From Paracoccaceae bacterium (lineage in GTDB: Bacteria; Pseudomonadota; Alphaproteobacteria; Rhodobacterales; Rhodobacteraceae), in assembly GCA_021767525.1 (NCBI GenBank), contig JAASTF010000022.1:1-20266 (forward strand): a stretch of 20,266 bases of DNA. Reading direction: 5' to 3'. Below, in pieces: positions 1-8,108 of this stretch. The stretch's first letter is position 1. Every line of letters starts with the position of its first letter. The notes under the pieces were generated by a model, which was not told the DNA's origin, made no database searches, and saw only the letters and a program-made list of their open reading frames with translations. Made by a program: the position numbers and the translations under genes.

Positions 1-1746
1 GCCATGGGCGGTGTCGTTGGCGCCACCGGCAAAGATGGTGTCGTTGCCGAATCCGCCGAAGAACAGGTCGCGCCCCAGCGGGCCACGCTGGCCGTTGTCC
101 TGCAGCACGTCGTCGCCGCCTTCGCCGCGCACCGTGTCGCGGCCGTTCTGGCCGATCAGCGTGTCGTTGCCGATGCCGCCGCGCAGCAGGTCGAAATTGC
201 CGCCGCCGCGCAGTTCGTCCTGACCGTTGCCGCCCAGCAGCGTGTCGTTGCCGCGGTTGCCCTGCATCGTGTCATTGCCGTTGTTGCCCTCAAGCCGGTT
301 GTTTGCCACGTTGCCGGTGACATCGTCGCTGCCCGAGCCGGCGACCAGGTGTTCCACCACCGTGCCCCGGGCGATGCCCACGTTGCCGATCAGCCCGTTC
401 ACATCCGAGAACTGCGCGCCGCGCATGTCGATCCGGTCGTTGGTGGTGCTGAAGGACAGGTCCAGCGTGTCGATGCCGCCCTGGTCGTAGATCGTCATGG
501 CCAGGGGCTCGCCCGGGCTGACATTGCCGCCGCCGCTGCCGCCGGCCATCGAGTCGAACACGTCGGCCAGATAGTTCGTCAGGGTCGTGTTGGCGCCCCA
601 GGTGGTATCGCCTGCGGTCGCGCTGCTGGCACCGGGCGCGCCGTAAAGGTTCTGGATCGCGATGATATCGGCCATCATCGCCGAGACCAGCGCCGCGTAG
701 CTGGCGTTGACGGTGGTGTTATCGGTCTGGTCGAAATAGGACATGATCGACAGCTGCCAGCTGTCGTTGGTAAAGGTCTCGTCCACGCCATAGGTGGCGT
801 TGCCGTTGTAATCGCCCTGGTGCCCCAGCCCCAGCGCATGGCCGATCTCGTGCACGTAGGTCGAGAAGGAATAGCTGTCGAGCGTGGTGCCATATTCCGA
901 CAGCCAAGTTTCGCCGTTGTCTAAAAAGCCGACATTCACCGTGGCGGTGGTGGTGTAGCCGCCCATCACGCTGTCGGCGCCGGCAAAGGCACCATATTCG
1001 TTGTCGTTGAAATTGATATCGGCGCTGCCATAGACCACGACGAATTCGATATCCGCAACCATTTCCCAGGCATCGAAGGCCCAGTGGGCCAGTTGCTGAC
1101 CCGCCGAGGTCAGCGCCGAGATGTTCACCGTGATCTGGTTGTCGAACCTGGTGTCGAAGCGGAAGCCGTCGAACCCGCGATCGTTCCAGTAGCCGTCGGT
1201 CAGGTAATCGGCCAGCTCGTCCAGCGTGGCGGGGGTGGCCGGCTCGGGCGGAGTTGGAGGCTCGGGCGGGGCGACGCTGGACACGTCGATCTCGTAAGTG
1301 CCGGAACCATCGTCCGTAAAAGGATTGCCGAATTCATCTATATATTCAGCGTTGCCGTCCCCAAAAGCGCCGGCCGAGATGTAATAGGTGCCGCTTGTCC
1401 CGGCGGTGAAGACCAGCGAGGAATCAAGGCCTCCATTGTCGTCGTTGAAATCGACCTCGTTGCCAAAGACATCGTGGATACGCAGATAAGGGTCGAAGAG
1501 GGTGCCGCCGGTCAGGTCGATCTGGTAGGATTGACCGGCCTCGAACGTGATGGCCACCCAGTCGCGGTCACCGGTGCTGAGGAACCCGCCGAACGTGTCG
1601 CCCACCTGGATCGAGTAGACCGTGCCGGTGCCCGAGGCTGCATCGGTGGTTTCCGTTACATAGGCCTGTGCCGGTTCAAGCCCGCTGTCCCCGTCGGGGT
1701 GACGGGTGGGGTCGAATGTGGTGGTGGCCATACAGATCGTGCACAT
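1..1746 (-). CDS. Serralysin-like M10 RTX metalloprotease, C-terminus beyond window
   Basis: Probably a calcium-dependent zinc endopeptidase exported by a type I secretion system. 582 codons are visible and no stop is reached at the left edge, so the C-terminal secretion signal is missing. Residues about 45-155 resemble a bacterial pre-peptidase (PPC) domain. A proline-rich linker follows (159-172), then the M10 catalytic domain with zinc motif HEIGHALGLGH (299-309) and Met-turn SIMSY (333-337). From about residue 480 onward there are RTX nonapeptides of the GGxGxDxLx type (for example GNDTLLGGNGQDELRGG). There is no Sec signal peptide, as expected for type I export. The N-terminus MCTICM is unusual. 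Start 1746 has GAGG six bases upstream; an in-frame ATG at 1731 is the alternative. A PPC domain N-terminal to the catalytic domain differs from the classic serralysin layout. The family call is secure; the substrate is unknown. Confidence 0.92.
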   Translation of the reverse strand, partial: MCTICMATTTFDPTRHPDGDSGLEPAQAYVTETTDAASGTGTVYSIQVGDTFGGFLSTGDRDWVAITFEAGQSYQIDLTGGTLFDPYLRIHDVFGNEVDFNDDNGGLDSSLVFTAGTSGTYYISAGAFGDGNAEYIDEFGNPFTDDGSGTYEIDVSSVAPPEPPTPPEPATPATLDELADYLTDGYWNDRGFDGFRFDTRFDNQITVNISALTSAGQQLAHWAFDAWEMVADIEFVVVYGSADINFNDNEYGAFAGADSVMGGYTTTATVNVGFLDNGETWLSEYGTTLDSYSFSTYVHEIGHALGLGHQGDYNGNATYGVDETFTNDSWQLSIMSYFDQTDNTTVNASYAALVSAMMADIIAIQNLYGAPGASSATAGDTTWGANTTLTNYLADVFDSMAGGSGGGNVSPGEPLAMTIYDQGGIDTLDLSFSTTNDRIDMRGAQFSDVNGLIGNVGIARGTVVEHLVAGSGSDDVTGNVANNRLEGNNGNDTMQGNRGNDTLLGGNGQDELRGGGNFDLLRGGIGNDTLIGQNGRDTVRGEGGDDVLQDNGQRGPLGRDLFFGGFGNDTIFAGGANDTAHG

Positions 1747-1777
1747 GTGAAACCTCGGGGCAGTCAGTTAATCGATA

Positions 1778-2260
1778 TCATGGCCGCGCTGTTAACGCGG
1801 CGCGCAGGTCGGGGGTGGCTTTGAGCAGCGCGTGGGCGAACTCATCATATGTTTTTGGCGAAAAAACGGCAGGCGCAACGGTCATGCGGTGATCCGGCCC
1901 GGTTTGGCGCCCGCCATCGGCGCCAAGCCGCCATTCCAGGTGGCCTGCCAGCGATTTCGTGCCCTCTTGGGTGGCATGCAGCGCCAGCCCGATATCGCCG
2001 GGGCGGGTGGGGGTTTCCTGGCCGCGGGGCACGCGGCGGAGCACCTTGGGGCCGGGGACGGTGTGCGCCAGCGCCTGGATCATGGCCTGGCACAGCAGGG
2101 CGGGGGCCTGCGACTCGTCCGGGCAGCTGAGCAGGATCACCGCGCGGTCGGGCGACCGGGCCTGCGGGGCGCCGGCGGCCATCAAGAGCACCGCGCCCGG
2201 CAACAGGCCCGCGCGCAGGATCGCCCGCAGGGCACCGCCGAGGCCAAGAAGATACAGCAT
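1778..2260 (-). CDS. Small exported protein of unknown function
   Basis: 160 residues, family not recognised. The N-terminus (about residues 1-35) has a hydrophobic stretch containing LLPGAVLLMAAGAPQA, consistent with a Sec signal peptide cut near AQA or APQA. The mature part has two cysteines (in LLSCPDES and LLCQAM) that could form a disulfide. Start 2260 has a good ribosome binding site (GGAGGGG about nine bases upstream). The stop lies 31 bp before the protease start on the same strand, so the two genes may be co-transcribed. Proteobacterial protease loci often carry a periplasmic serralysin inhibitor of about 100-130 residues, but I see no recognisable Inh motif, so that role is only a guess from position. 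Confidence 0.7.
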   Translation of the reverse strand: MLYLLGLGGALRAILRAGLLPGAVLLMAAGAPQARSPDRAVILLSCPDESQAPALLCQAMIQALAHTVPGPKVLRRVPRGQETPTRPGDIGLALHATQEGTKSLAGHLEWRLGADGGRQTGPDHRMTVAPAVFSPKTYDEFAHALLKATPDLRAALTARP

Positions 2261-2427
2261 GTCACCGGACCCCTCCCACGGATCGCGCCCCCGTCTTCGC
2301 GGATACCGTATAGCCCCGTTTCCCGCGCTGTCGAGACAGGTCCGCCGCGCGGCGAAAGATGCGGCAAGGGCGCAACAGAATTTTGCCGCGTAATCATTGT
2401 TATGGTAATTTTCTGGCTTTCGGCCCC

Positions 2428-3417
2428 TCAGGCGACGCCGGCGCGCAGCAGATCGTGGATATGCAACACGCCAACCGGGGCGCCGCCGTCATCGACCACC
2501 ATCAGCACCGACACCTTGCGCGCGTTCAGCAGCGCCAGCGCCTGGCCGGCCAGCATGTCGGGCGTCACCGTCACCGGGTCGCGGGTGGCGATGTCGCGGG
2601 CGGTCAGTTGCATCAGCCCGTCGATATTGCGCCGCAGGTCGCCATCCGAGATCACGCCGGTCAGGCGCCCGTCCTCGACCACGGCGGCGATGCCGAAACG
2701 TTTCGAGGTCATGGTCAGCAGCACGTCGGTCATGCCGGTATCGGGGGCGCAAAGCGGCAGCGCATCCTGGCCATGCATCAGCGCCTCGACCCGCATCAGC
2801 TGCGCGCCCAGCTTGCCGCCGGGATGGAAGGTCTGGAAATCCTCGGGGCCGAAGCCGCGCGCCTCCATCACCGCCACGGCCAGCGCATCGCCAAGCGCCA
2901 GCGTCAGCGTGGTCGAGGTGGTGGGCGCCAGGCCGATGGCGCAGGCCTCGGGCAGATTGGGCAGCGCCAGCGGGCAGTCGGCGGCGCGCATCAGCGTGCT
3001 GTTCGGGCGCGACGAGATGGCGATCATCGGCACCGAAAAGCGCCGGGTGTATTGCAGCAGGTCGCCCAGTTCGGCGGTTTCGCCCGAGTTCGAGATCAGG
3101 ATGCAGACATCCTCGCGCGTGACCATGCCCATATCTCCGTGGCTGGCCTCGGCGGCGTGCAGGAAATCCGCCGGCGTGCCGGTCGAGGCGAGCGTGGCCG
3201 CGATCTTGCGCCCGATATGGCCCGATTTGCCGATCCCCGACACGATCACCCGGCCGGGCGCGCGCAGGATCATCCCCACGGCCTTTTCAAACCCCTCCGG
3301 CAGGGCGTCGGCCATCTGGCTCAGCGCCTCGGCCTCGGTCCGCAGAACCCGCAGGCCGGTGGCCCGGCTTTGATCGGGGCGGTCGGTCGGCTGGGCCTGG
3401 TCGGGGGTGTCGTTCAT
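2428..3417 (-). CDS. kpsF: Arabinose-5-phosphate isomerase (KdsD/KpsF/GutQ family)
   Basis: Interconverts D-ribulose-5-phosphate and D-arabinose-5-phosphate, the first step to Kdo, a sugar of LPS cores and some capsules. The protein has 329 residues, the normal family length. A SIS domain (about 40-180) contains SGIGKSGHIGRK (60-71), EASHGDMGM (90-98) and SNSGETAEL (109-117). Two CBS domains follow (about 210-265 and 275-327). K64, E116, E157 and H198 line up with the residues reported as catalytic in E. coli KdsD (K59, E111, E152, H193), so the enzyme looks active. Start 3417 has AGGA about eight bases upstream. It lies 84 bp downstream of the manC-type gene on the same strand, so a two-gene operon is likely. 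As a plasmid copy in a polysaccharide region it is more likely the kpsF-type paralogue than the housekeeping kdsD; that is inference. Confidence 0.9.
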   Translation of the reverse strand: MNDTPDQAQPTDRPDQSRATGLRVLRTEAEALSQMADALPEGFEKAVGMILRAPGRVIVSGIGKSGHIGRKIAATLASTGTPADFLHAAEASHGDMGMVTREDVCILISNSGETAELGDLLQYTRRFSVPMIAISSRPNSTLMRAADCPLALPNLPEACAIGLAPTTSTTLTLALGDALAVAVMEARGFGPEDFQTFHPGGKLGAQLMRVEALMHGQDALPLCAPDTGMTDVLLTMTSKRFGIAAVVEDGRLTGVISDGDLRRNIDGLMQLTARDIATRDPVTVTPDMLAGQALALLNARKVSVLMVVDDGGAPVGVLHIHDLLRAGVA

Positions 3418-3501
3418 CGGGTGTCCTGTGGGCTGGGGGCTGCGGTGTCATGCGCGCGCCCCGGATACACGCTTGCCCGCCGCAAGGCCAGAGCGGCGGC
3501 G

Positions 3502-4950
3502 TCAGTCGCGGGCATAGACATCTTCGTAGCGGATGATGTCATCCTCGCCCAGATAGGCGCCGGTCTGCACCTCGATCAGCACCATCGGCAGCTTGCCGGG
3601 GTTGTGCAGCCGGTGCCGCGCCCCCAGCGGCACATAGACCGACTGGTTTTCGCTGACCAGCTGCACCGCGCCGTCCACGGTGACCTCGGCGGTGCCCTCG
3701 ACCACGATCCAGTGCTCGGCCCGGTGATGATGGGATTGCAGGCTCAGCGCCGCGCCGGGATTGACCACGATCCGCTTGACCTGGAACCGCCCGCCGGTCA
3801 CCAGGCATTCGAACCAGCCCCAGGGCCGGTGCACGCGGGGAAAGGCATCGGCCTGGGCGACGCCCCGGGCGGCCAGGGCGCCCACCGCCTCTTTCACCCG
3901 CTGGGCCTGGGATTTATGCGCCACCAGCACCGCGTCGGGCATCGCGACGGCGACGATGTCGCGCAGCCCGATCCCCACCAGCGCGATCCCCGTCCCCTCG
4001 GATCGCAGCAGCGTGTCCGCGCAGTCGATGGCATGGGCGCGGTCCGAGCACACATTGCCCTGCGCATCGGGCCCGTCGGCATTCCAAACCGCGTCCCAGC
4101 TGCCCAGGTCGCTCCAGCCATGCGGATAGGGCATCACGACCAGGTTGTCGGCCTTTTCCATGATCGCGTAATCGATCGAGATATCCGGCACATCGGCCCA
4201 GGCCCCGGGATCGAGCCGGGTGAACCCCAGATCCGACCGCGCCCCCGCCAGCGCCCCGGTCACCGCGTCATGCAGCACGGGGGCATGGGTGCGGAAGGCG
4301 GCGATGGCGGTGTCGGCGCGCATCAGGAAAATCCCCGCGTTCCACAGGAACCGCTCATCCTGCAGCATCCGCGCGGCGCGGGCGGCGTCGGGCTTCTCGA
4401 CAAAGCCGGCCAGCGGCTGCGGGCTGGCGGCATCGGCCCGCGCCCCGGGTTGCAGTTCAAGATACCCATAGCCGGTTTCGGGCCGTGTCGGGGGGATGCC
4501 GAATGTCACCATGTCGCCCGCCTGCGCCCTGGGCGCGGCCGTCGCCACGGCGGCACGGAAGGCCGCGGTATCGGGGATCACGTGATCCGAGGGCGCCACC
4601 AGCATCAGCTGGCCCGGGTCGTCCTGCGCCAGCCACAACGCCGCGGCCAGGACCGCGGGGCCGGTGTTGCGCCCCTCGGGTTCGATCAGGATGGCCTGGG
4701 GCGCCTGTTCGATCCGGGCCAGCTGCTCGGTCACGATAAAGCGGAACGGATCGCCGGTGACGATCACCGGCGGCGCAAAGCCGGGCCCCGACACCCGCAG
4801 GGCCGAGGCCTGGAACAGGCTTTGCGCCCCGACCAGCTGCGAGAATTGTTTCGGGTAGGATTTGCGCGAAACCGGCCACAGCCGCGTGCCCGACCCGCCC
4901 CCGAGAAGGACGGGGGTGATGACGGGGCTGCCGTTTTCGGTTTGCGTCAT
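3502..4950 (-). CDS. manC: Mannose-1-phosphate guanylyltransferase / mannose-6-phosphate isomerase
   Basis: Bifunctional type II enzyme that isomerises fructose-6-phosphate to mannose-6-phosphate and makes GDP-mannose from mannose-1-phosphate and GTP. The 482 residues match the ManC/AlgA/CpsB family. The nucleotidyltransferase signature LLGGGSGTRLWPVSR is at 15-29 and FVEKP, the sugar-phosphate motif, at 183-187. The C-terminal cupin isomerase domain (about 375-480) has the metal-binding HHHRAEHW (407-414) and ends in the usual IIRYEDVYARD. The reading frame extends upstream, but the start at 4950 is preferred because AAGGAG lies eight bases before it and the family N-terminus begins there. 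It is transcribed away from the sulfotransferase-like gene and is followed by kpsF. The phosphomannomutase (ManB) needed in between is not in this window. Confidence 0.93.
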   Translation of the reverse strand: MTQTENGSPVITPVLLGGGSGTRLWPVSRKSYPKQFSQLVGAQSLFQASALRVSGPGFAPPVIVTGDPFRFIVTEQLARIEQAPQAILIEPEGRNTGPAVLAAALWLAQDDPGQLMLVAPSDHVIPDTAAFRAAVATAAPRAQAGDMVTFGIPPTRPETGYGYLELQPGARADAASPQPLAGFVEKPDAARAARMLQDERFLWNAGIFLMRADTAIAAFRTHAPVLHDAVTGALAGARSDLGFTRLDPGAWADVPDISIDYAIMEKADNLVVMPYPHGWSDLGSWDAVWNADGPDAQGNVCSDRAHAIDCADTLLRSEGTGIALVGIGLRDIVAVAMPDAVLVAHKSQAQRVKEAVGALAARGVAQADAFPRVHRPWGWFECLVTGGRFQVKRIVVNPGAALSLQSHHHRAEHWIVVEGTAEVTVDGAVQLVSENQSVYVPLGARHRLHNPGKLPMVLIEVQTGAYLGEDDIIRYEDVYARD

Positions 4951-5189
4951 GCCGGATGCTCCTTGCTGTCGGCCCCGCCCGCGGCGCGGACGGGGCCAGA
5001 CTAGACCGTGGGCGGCGCGACCAAAAGTGCCCAGATGCAACGCCCGGGCGATTTTCGCGCCGGCCGCCGCAGCGCCCGGCCGGCGCCCGCCGGCGCGTTC
5101 GGCGCAGTCCCGGGCGCCGATTGTCTTTGGATGGAAAATATGCAAAACGGCACGCTCAACGCGCCTCACCAGTCAAAGAAACGCATCTC
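4951..5189. promoter_or_regulatory. Divergent intergenic region with a GC hairpin
   Basis: 239 bp between the divergent manC-type and sulfotransferase-like genes, so promoters for both should lie here. I could not pick convincing -35/-10 pairs; the only AT-rich patch is around 5120-5150. A perfect 10-bp inverted repeat, GCGCCGGCCG at 5057-5066 and CGGCCGGCGC at 5077-5086, could form a stem with a 10-base loop on the leader of either transcript. Its role is unknown. Confidence 0.4.
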
Positions 5190-6200
5190 ATGGCCAGAAC
5201 GCTTTACCTGCATATCGGCAGCCATCGCACGGCGACGACCTCGATCCAGAGCTTCCTGCTGCGCAATTTCGAGGCGCTGATCGCGCAGGGATGCCTGCTG
5301 CCGTTCCGCAAGCCGCGCCATTTCGAGATGATCAACGCGATCTTCGCCGGCGAGCGCAAGATCGACAAGGTGGCCGAGCAGCTGCACGAGCGCGCCGACA
5401 GCAAGGCGCCCGAGGCCGAGATCACCCGCCTTATCCTGTCGGACGAAGACATCAGCATGCGCCGTGACATCAGCGTGCTGGGCGAGTTCCGCAACCATTT
5501 CGACGTCAAGGTCGTCTATTCCCTGCGGCGCCAGGACCTGTGGCTGGAAAGCTGGTATTTCCAGAACATCAAGTGGCAGTGGAACCCGTCGCTGAGCCAT
5601 TGCACCTTTCAGGAATTCCTCGACCGGCGGGACGAGTTCCACTGGATCCATTACGATCGCTACGTGCGGCACCTCGAAGAGGTGTTCGGCGCCGAGAACA
5701 TCATTCTCAACGTGTTTGAAAAGGGCCAGATGCCCGATGGGCCCGTGGCCGCCTTCTGCCGCGCCACCGGCAACGAGGCGCTGATCGGCGCCACGCCCGA
5801 GCCGCATGTGAATTTCTCGATGTCGGCGGCGATGGTCGAATTCGCCCGTCACCTGCCGATGGACGAGCTGGCCCCGCCGCAGCGCGAATTGCTGCGCCGC
5901 GCACTCGAGGCGGTTGACCGCGACATCCTGGGTCATGCCGGCAAGCAGAGCGAGCGTTTGATGCCGCTGGACCTGCGCCAGGCGATCCTGTCGGAATACG
6001 AGGCCGGCAACAGCGCGCTGGCGGCACGTCATTTCAACCGCGATGCGCTGTTCCTCGATCCCCTGCCCGAGGCCGATGCCCCGCTGGCGCAGCTGGTCAT
6101 CCCGCAAAACAGCCAAGACCTGATCGCGCAATTCGTCGCGCCCCTGCTGCGGCAGATGGCGGCGGATGGCCTGATCTCGCAGGCCGCGCAGAAAGACTGA
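5190..6200 (+). CDS. Sulfotransferase-like protein in polysaccharide cluster
   Basis: 336 residues. The N-terminus LYLHIGSHRTATTSIQ (5-20) matches the PAPS 5'-phosphosulfate loop of sulfotransferase-fold proteins, usually HIGxHKTGTTSxQ. The segment YSLRRQDLWLESWYFQN (110-126) fits the 3'-phosphate-binding motif with conserved Arg (113 or 114) and Ser (121). Members of this loose family are common in alphaproteobacterial exopolysaccharide loci, where they may sulfate or otherwise modify sugars; few have been tested. The open frame extends upstream to 4956, but the ATG at 5190 is chosen because the conserved strand-loop begins immediately after it; its ribosome binding site (AAAGAAA) is weak. 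The stop is five bases before the galactofuranosyltransferase start, so the two are almost certainly co-transcribed. The fold call is moderate and the substrate unknown. Confidence 0.75.
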   Translation: MARTLYLHIGSHRTATTSIQSFLLRNFEALIAQGCLLPFRKPRHFEMINAIFAGERKIDKVAEQLHERADSKAPEAEITRLILSDEDISMRRDISVLGEFRNHFDVKVVYSLRRQDLWLESWYFQNIKWQWNPSLSHCTFQEFLDRRDEFHWIHYDRYVRHLEEVFGAENIILNVFEKGQMPDGPVAAFCRATGNEALIGATPEPHVNFSMSAAMVEFARHLPMDELAPPQRELLRRALEAVDRDILGHAGKQSERLMPLDLRQAILSEYEAGNSALAARHFNRDALFLDPLPEADAPLAQLVIPQNSQDLIAQFVAPLLRQMAADGLISQAAQKD

Positions 6201-6205
6201 CCGCG

Positions 6206-8032
6206 ATGGCCGTGCAGGATGCCCCGCTGCAATCGCTGCTCTGGCCCGAGGTCGGATTGTGCACCGAACGCGATCTTTATGTCCGGCTGAACGACTTTGC
6301 CGCGCTGTCGCAGGGGGCGCGCGAAATCCGCTTTCTGAAAGGCGGCCACGCGGCGTTCAACACCTATTACAACCTGTTCAATATCGGGAAGTGGCACAAG
6401 AATTGCGGCCTGGACAACCTGGGGCTGACGCTCGAGGGCGAGGGCCGGTTCGAGCTGGTCGTCTTTCTGGTCGAACCCACCCGCTCGTGGGAGCGGCTGG
6501 TCAACGAGGTGATCGAGCTGGAACAGGGGGCGCCGCTGGCGCTGCAGCTGGATTATCCGCCGGGCTATGACAGCCGCGGGCTGGTGTTCTTCGAGCTGCG
6601 CGCGCTTGGCGAAACCGGTTGCCTGCGCCGCGCCGACTGGACGACCGCGCAGGCGCCGCGGCGCCGGCCCGACCTGATGCTGTCGATCACCACGTTCAAG
6701 CGCGAAAAGGCGGTGGCGCGCACCGTGGCGCGGTTCGAGGAGTTCGTCGCGCGCTCGGCGCTGAAGGATCACCTGCATCTTGCGGTGGTCGATAACGGCC
6801 AAAGCGCCGGCATCACGGCCTCGGATCATGTCACCCCGATCGCCAACGAGAACCTGGGCGGCTCGGGCGGCTTTGCCCGCGGCCTGCTCGAGGCGCAGCG
6901 GCGCGGCGCCTCGCATTGCCTGTTCATGGATGACGACGCCTCGGTGCATATGGAGGCGATCGAGCGGACCTGGATGTTCCTGGCCCATGCGACCGACCCG
7001 GCGACCGCCGTGGCGGGGGCGGTTTCGAACGCGCAGCATCGCTGGCAATTGTGGGAAAACGGCGCGCTTTTCGACAAGCTTTGCCAGCCGCAGCACATGG
7101 GGCTGGACCTGCGCGATTTCGGGCAGGTGATGGCGCTGGAATTCGAAAGCAGCGCGACGCGCCCGCATAATTTCTATGGCGGCTGGTGGTATTTCGCCTT
7201 TCCGCTGTCCGAGGTGCGGCACATGCCGTTCCCCTATTTCGTGCGCGGCGACGATGTCAGCTTTTCGCTGGTCCACGATTTCAACATCGTCACGCTGAAC
7301 GGGGTGATCTCGTACCAGGACGAGGATTTCTCGGCCAAGGAAACGCCGCTGACGGTCTATCTTGATCTGCGCAGCCACCTGTCGCACCACCTGGCGTTGC
7401 CCTCGATGGAGATCGGGCGCAAGGGCGTGGCCAAGATCATGCTGCGCTTTTACCTGCGCGCGCTGTTGGCCTGCCATTACGACACGCTCGAGGCGACGGG
7501 CCTGGCGCTGGAGGACACGCTGGCCGGGCCGGGATATTTCGCCACCCATGCCGACATGGCCGCCCGCCGCAAAGAGATCGGCGCCCTGACCCGGGAAGAA
7601 CGCTGGGAACCCGAGGAAGAGGCGCAAAAGACCCGCCTGCCCGCGCGCAGCTGGCTGTCGCCGCATCGCCGCCTGCCCCGCTGGTTGTCCAAGGTCACGC
7701 TGAACGGTCACCTGCTGCCCGGCTTTCGCCTGATCGGCAACCGGATCGTGCTGCCCGCCCACGAGCGCGGGGCCCGCCGCCCGATCTGGGGCGCGGCGCA
7801 GATCACCTATCTTTCGGCCGATGGCAAGCGCAGCTACACGGTGCGGCATTCCAAGACCCGCGCCCTGCGGGCCAGCCTGCCCATCCTGCGCGCCATGTGG
7901 GCCATCCTGCGCGACTACGACACGCTGCGCGCGACCTGGCACACGGGCTATGACGAGCTGACCGGCCAGGCCTTCTGGACCGATATCCTGAATTGCGACG
8001 CGCCCGCCGGCACAGCCGGCCGCGCCTCGTGA
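6206..8032 (+). CDS. GlfT2-like galactofuranosyltransferase (GT2 family)
   Basis: 608 residues, close to mycobacterial GlfT2 (637), the polymerising transferase that uses UDP-galactofuranose. An N-terminal beta-rich domain (about 1-150) precedes a GT-A domain that begins at LMLSITTFKR (157-166). Visible GT2 elements are VVDNG (194-198), NLGGSGGFARG (216-226), the metal-binding LFMDDDA (239-245), GGWWYF (325-330) and RGDDVSFSL (347-355), the likely acceptor-activating acidic pair. The C-terminal part contains WHTGYDELTGQAFW. No transmembrane segments are obvious. The gene lies five bases after the sulfotransferase-like gene and 76 bp before glf, which makes the donor sugar; that pairing strongly supports the galactofuranose assignment. 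The acceptor and linkage cannot be told from sequence. Confidence 0.85.
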   Translation: MAVQDAPLQSLLWPEVGLCTERDLYVRLNDFAALSQGAREIRFLKGGHAAFNTYYNLFNIGKWHKNCGLDNLGLTLEGEGRFELVVFLVEPTRSWERLVNEVIELEQGAPLALQLDYPPGYDSRGLVFFELRALGETGCLRRADWTTAQAPRRRPDLMLSITTFKREKAVARTVARFEEFVARSALKDHLHLAVVDNGQSAGITASDHVTPIANENLGGSGGFARGLLEAQRRGASHCLFMDDDASVHMEAIERTWMFLAHATDPATAVAGAVSNAQHRWQLWENGALFDKLCQPQHMGLDLRDFGQVMALEFESSATRPHNFYGGWWYFAFPLSEVRHMPFPYFVRGDDVSFSLVHDFNIVTLNGVISYQDEDFSAKETPLTVYLDLRSHLSHHLALPSMEIGRKGVAKIMLRFYLRALLACHYDTLEATGLALEDTLAGPGYFATHADMAARRKEIGALTREERWEPEEEAQKTRLPARSWLSPHRRLPRWLSKVTLNGHLLPGFRLIGNRIVLPAHERGARRPIWGAAQITYLSADGKRSYTVRHSKTRALRASLPILRAMWAILRDYDTLRATWHTGYDELTGQAFWTDILNCDAPAGTAGRAS

Positions 8033-8049
8033 CGCGCCCGGCCGGCTGT
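8012..8049 (+). terminator. Strong hairpin overlapping the galactofuranosyltransferase stop codon
   Basis: ACAGCCGGCC (8012-8021) pairs perfectly with GGCCGGCTGT (8040-8049), and the inner GCGC/GCGC can extend the stem. The stop TGA (8030-8032) lies in the loop. There is no U-tract, so this may be a Rho-assisted terminator, an RNA-processing or stability element, or an attenuator between the transferase and glf. Confidence 0.4.
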
Positions 8050-8108
8050 TGCCAATCGCGCCCCTGCATGGCACAAGCGCGGCCGTTGCAGCGGCGGGGA
8101 TACGAGCG

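Noticed and set aside
4..924. Long plus-strand open frame of 306 codons over the protease
   Set aside because: It is antisense to the RTX region; its Val/Ala/Arg-rich low-complexity product mirrors the Gly/Asp repeats, while the minus frame has zinc and RTX motifs.
2359..5004. 881-codon plus-strand open frame over kpsF and manC
   Set aside because: Composition is Gly/Arg/His-rich without any domain; it is a shadow of two well-matched minus-strand genes, a known effect in GC-rich DNA.
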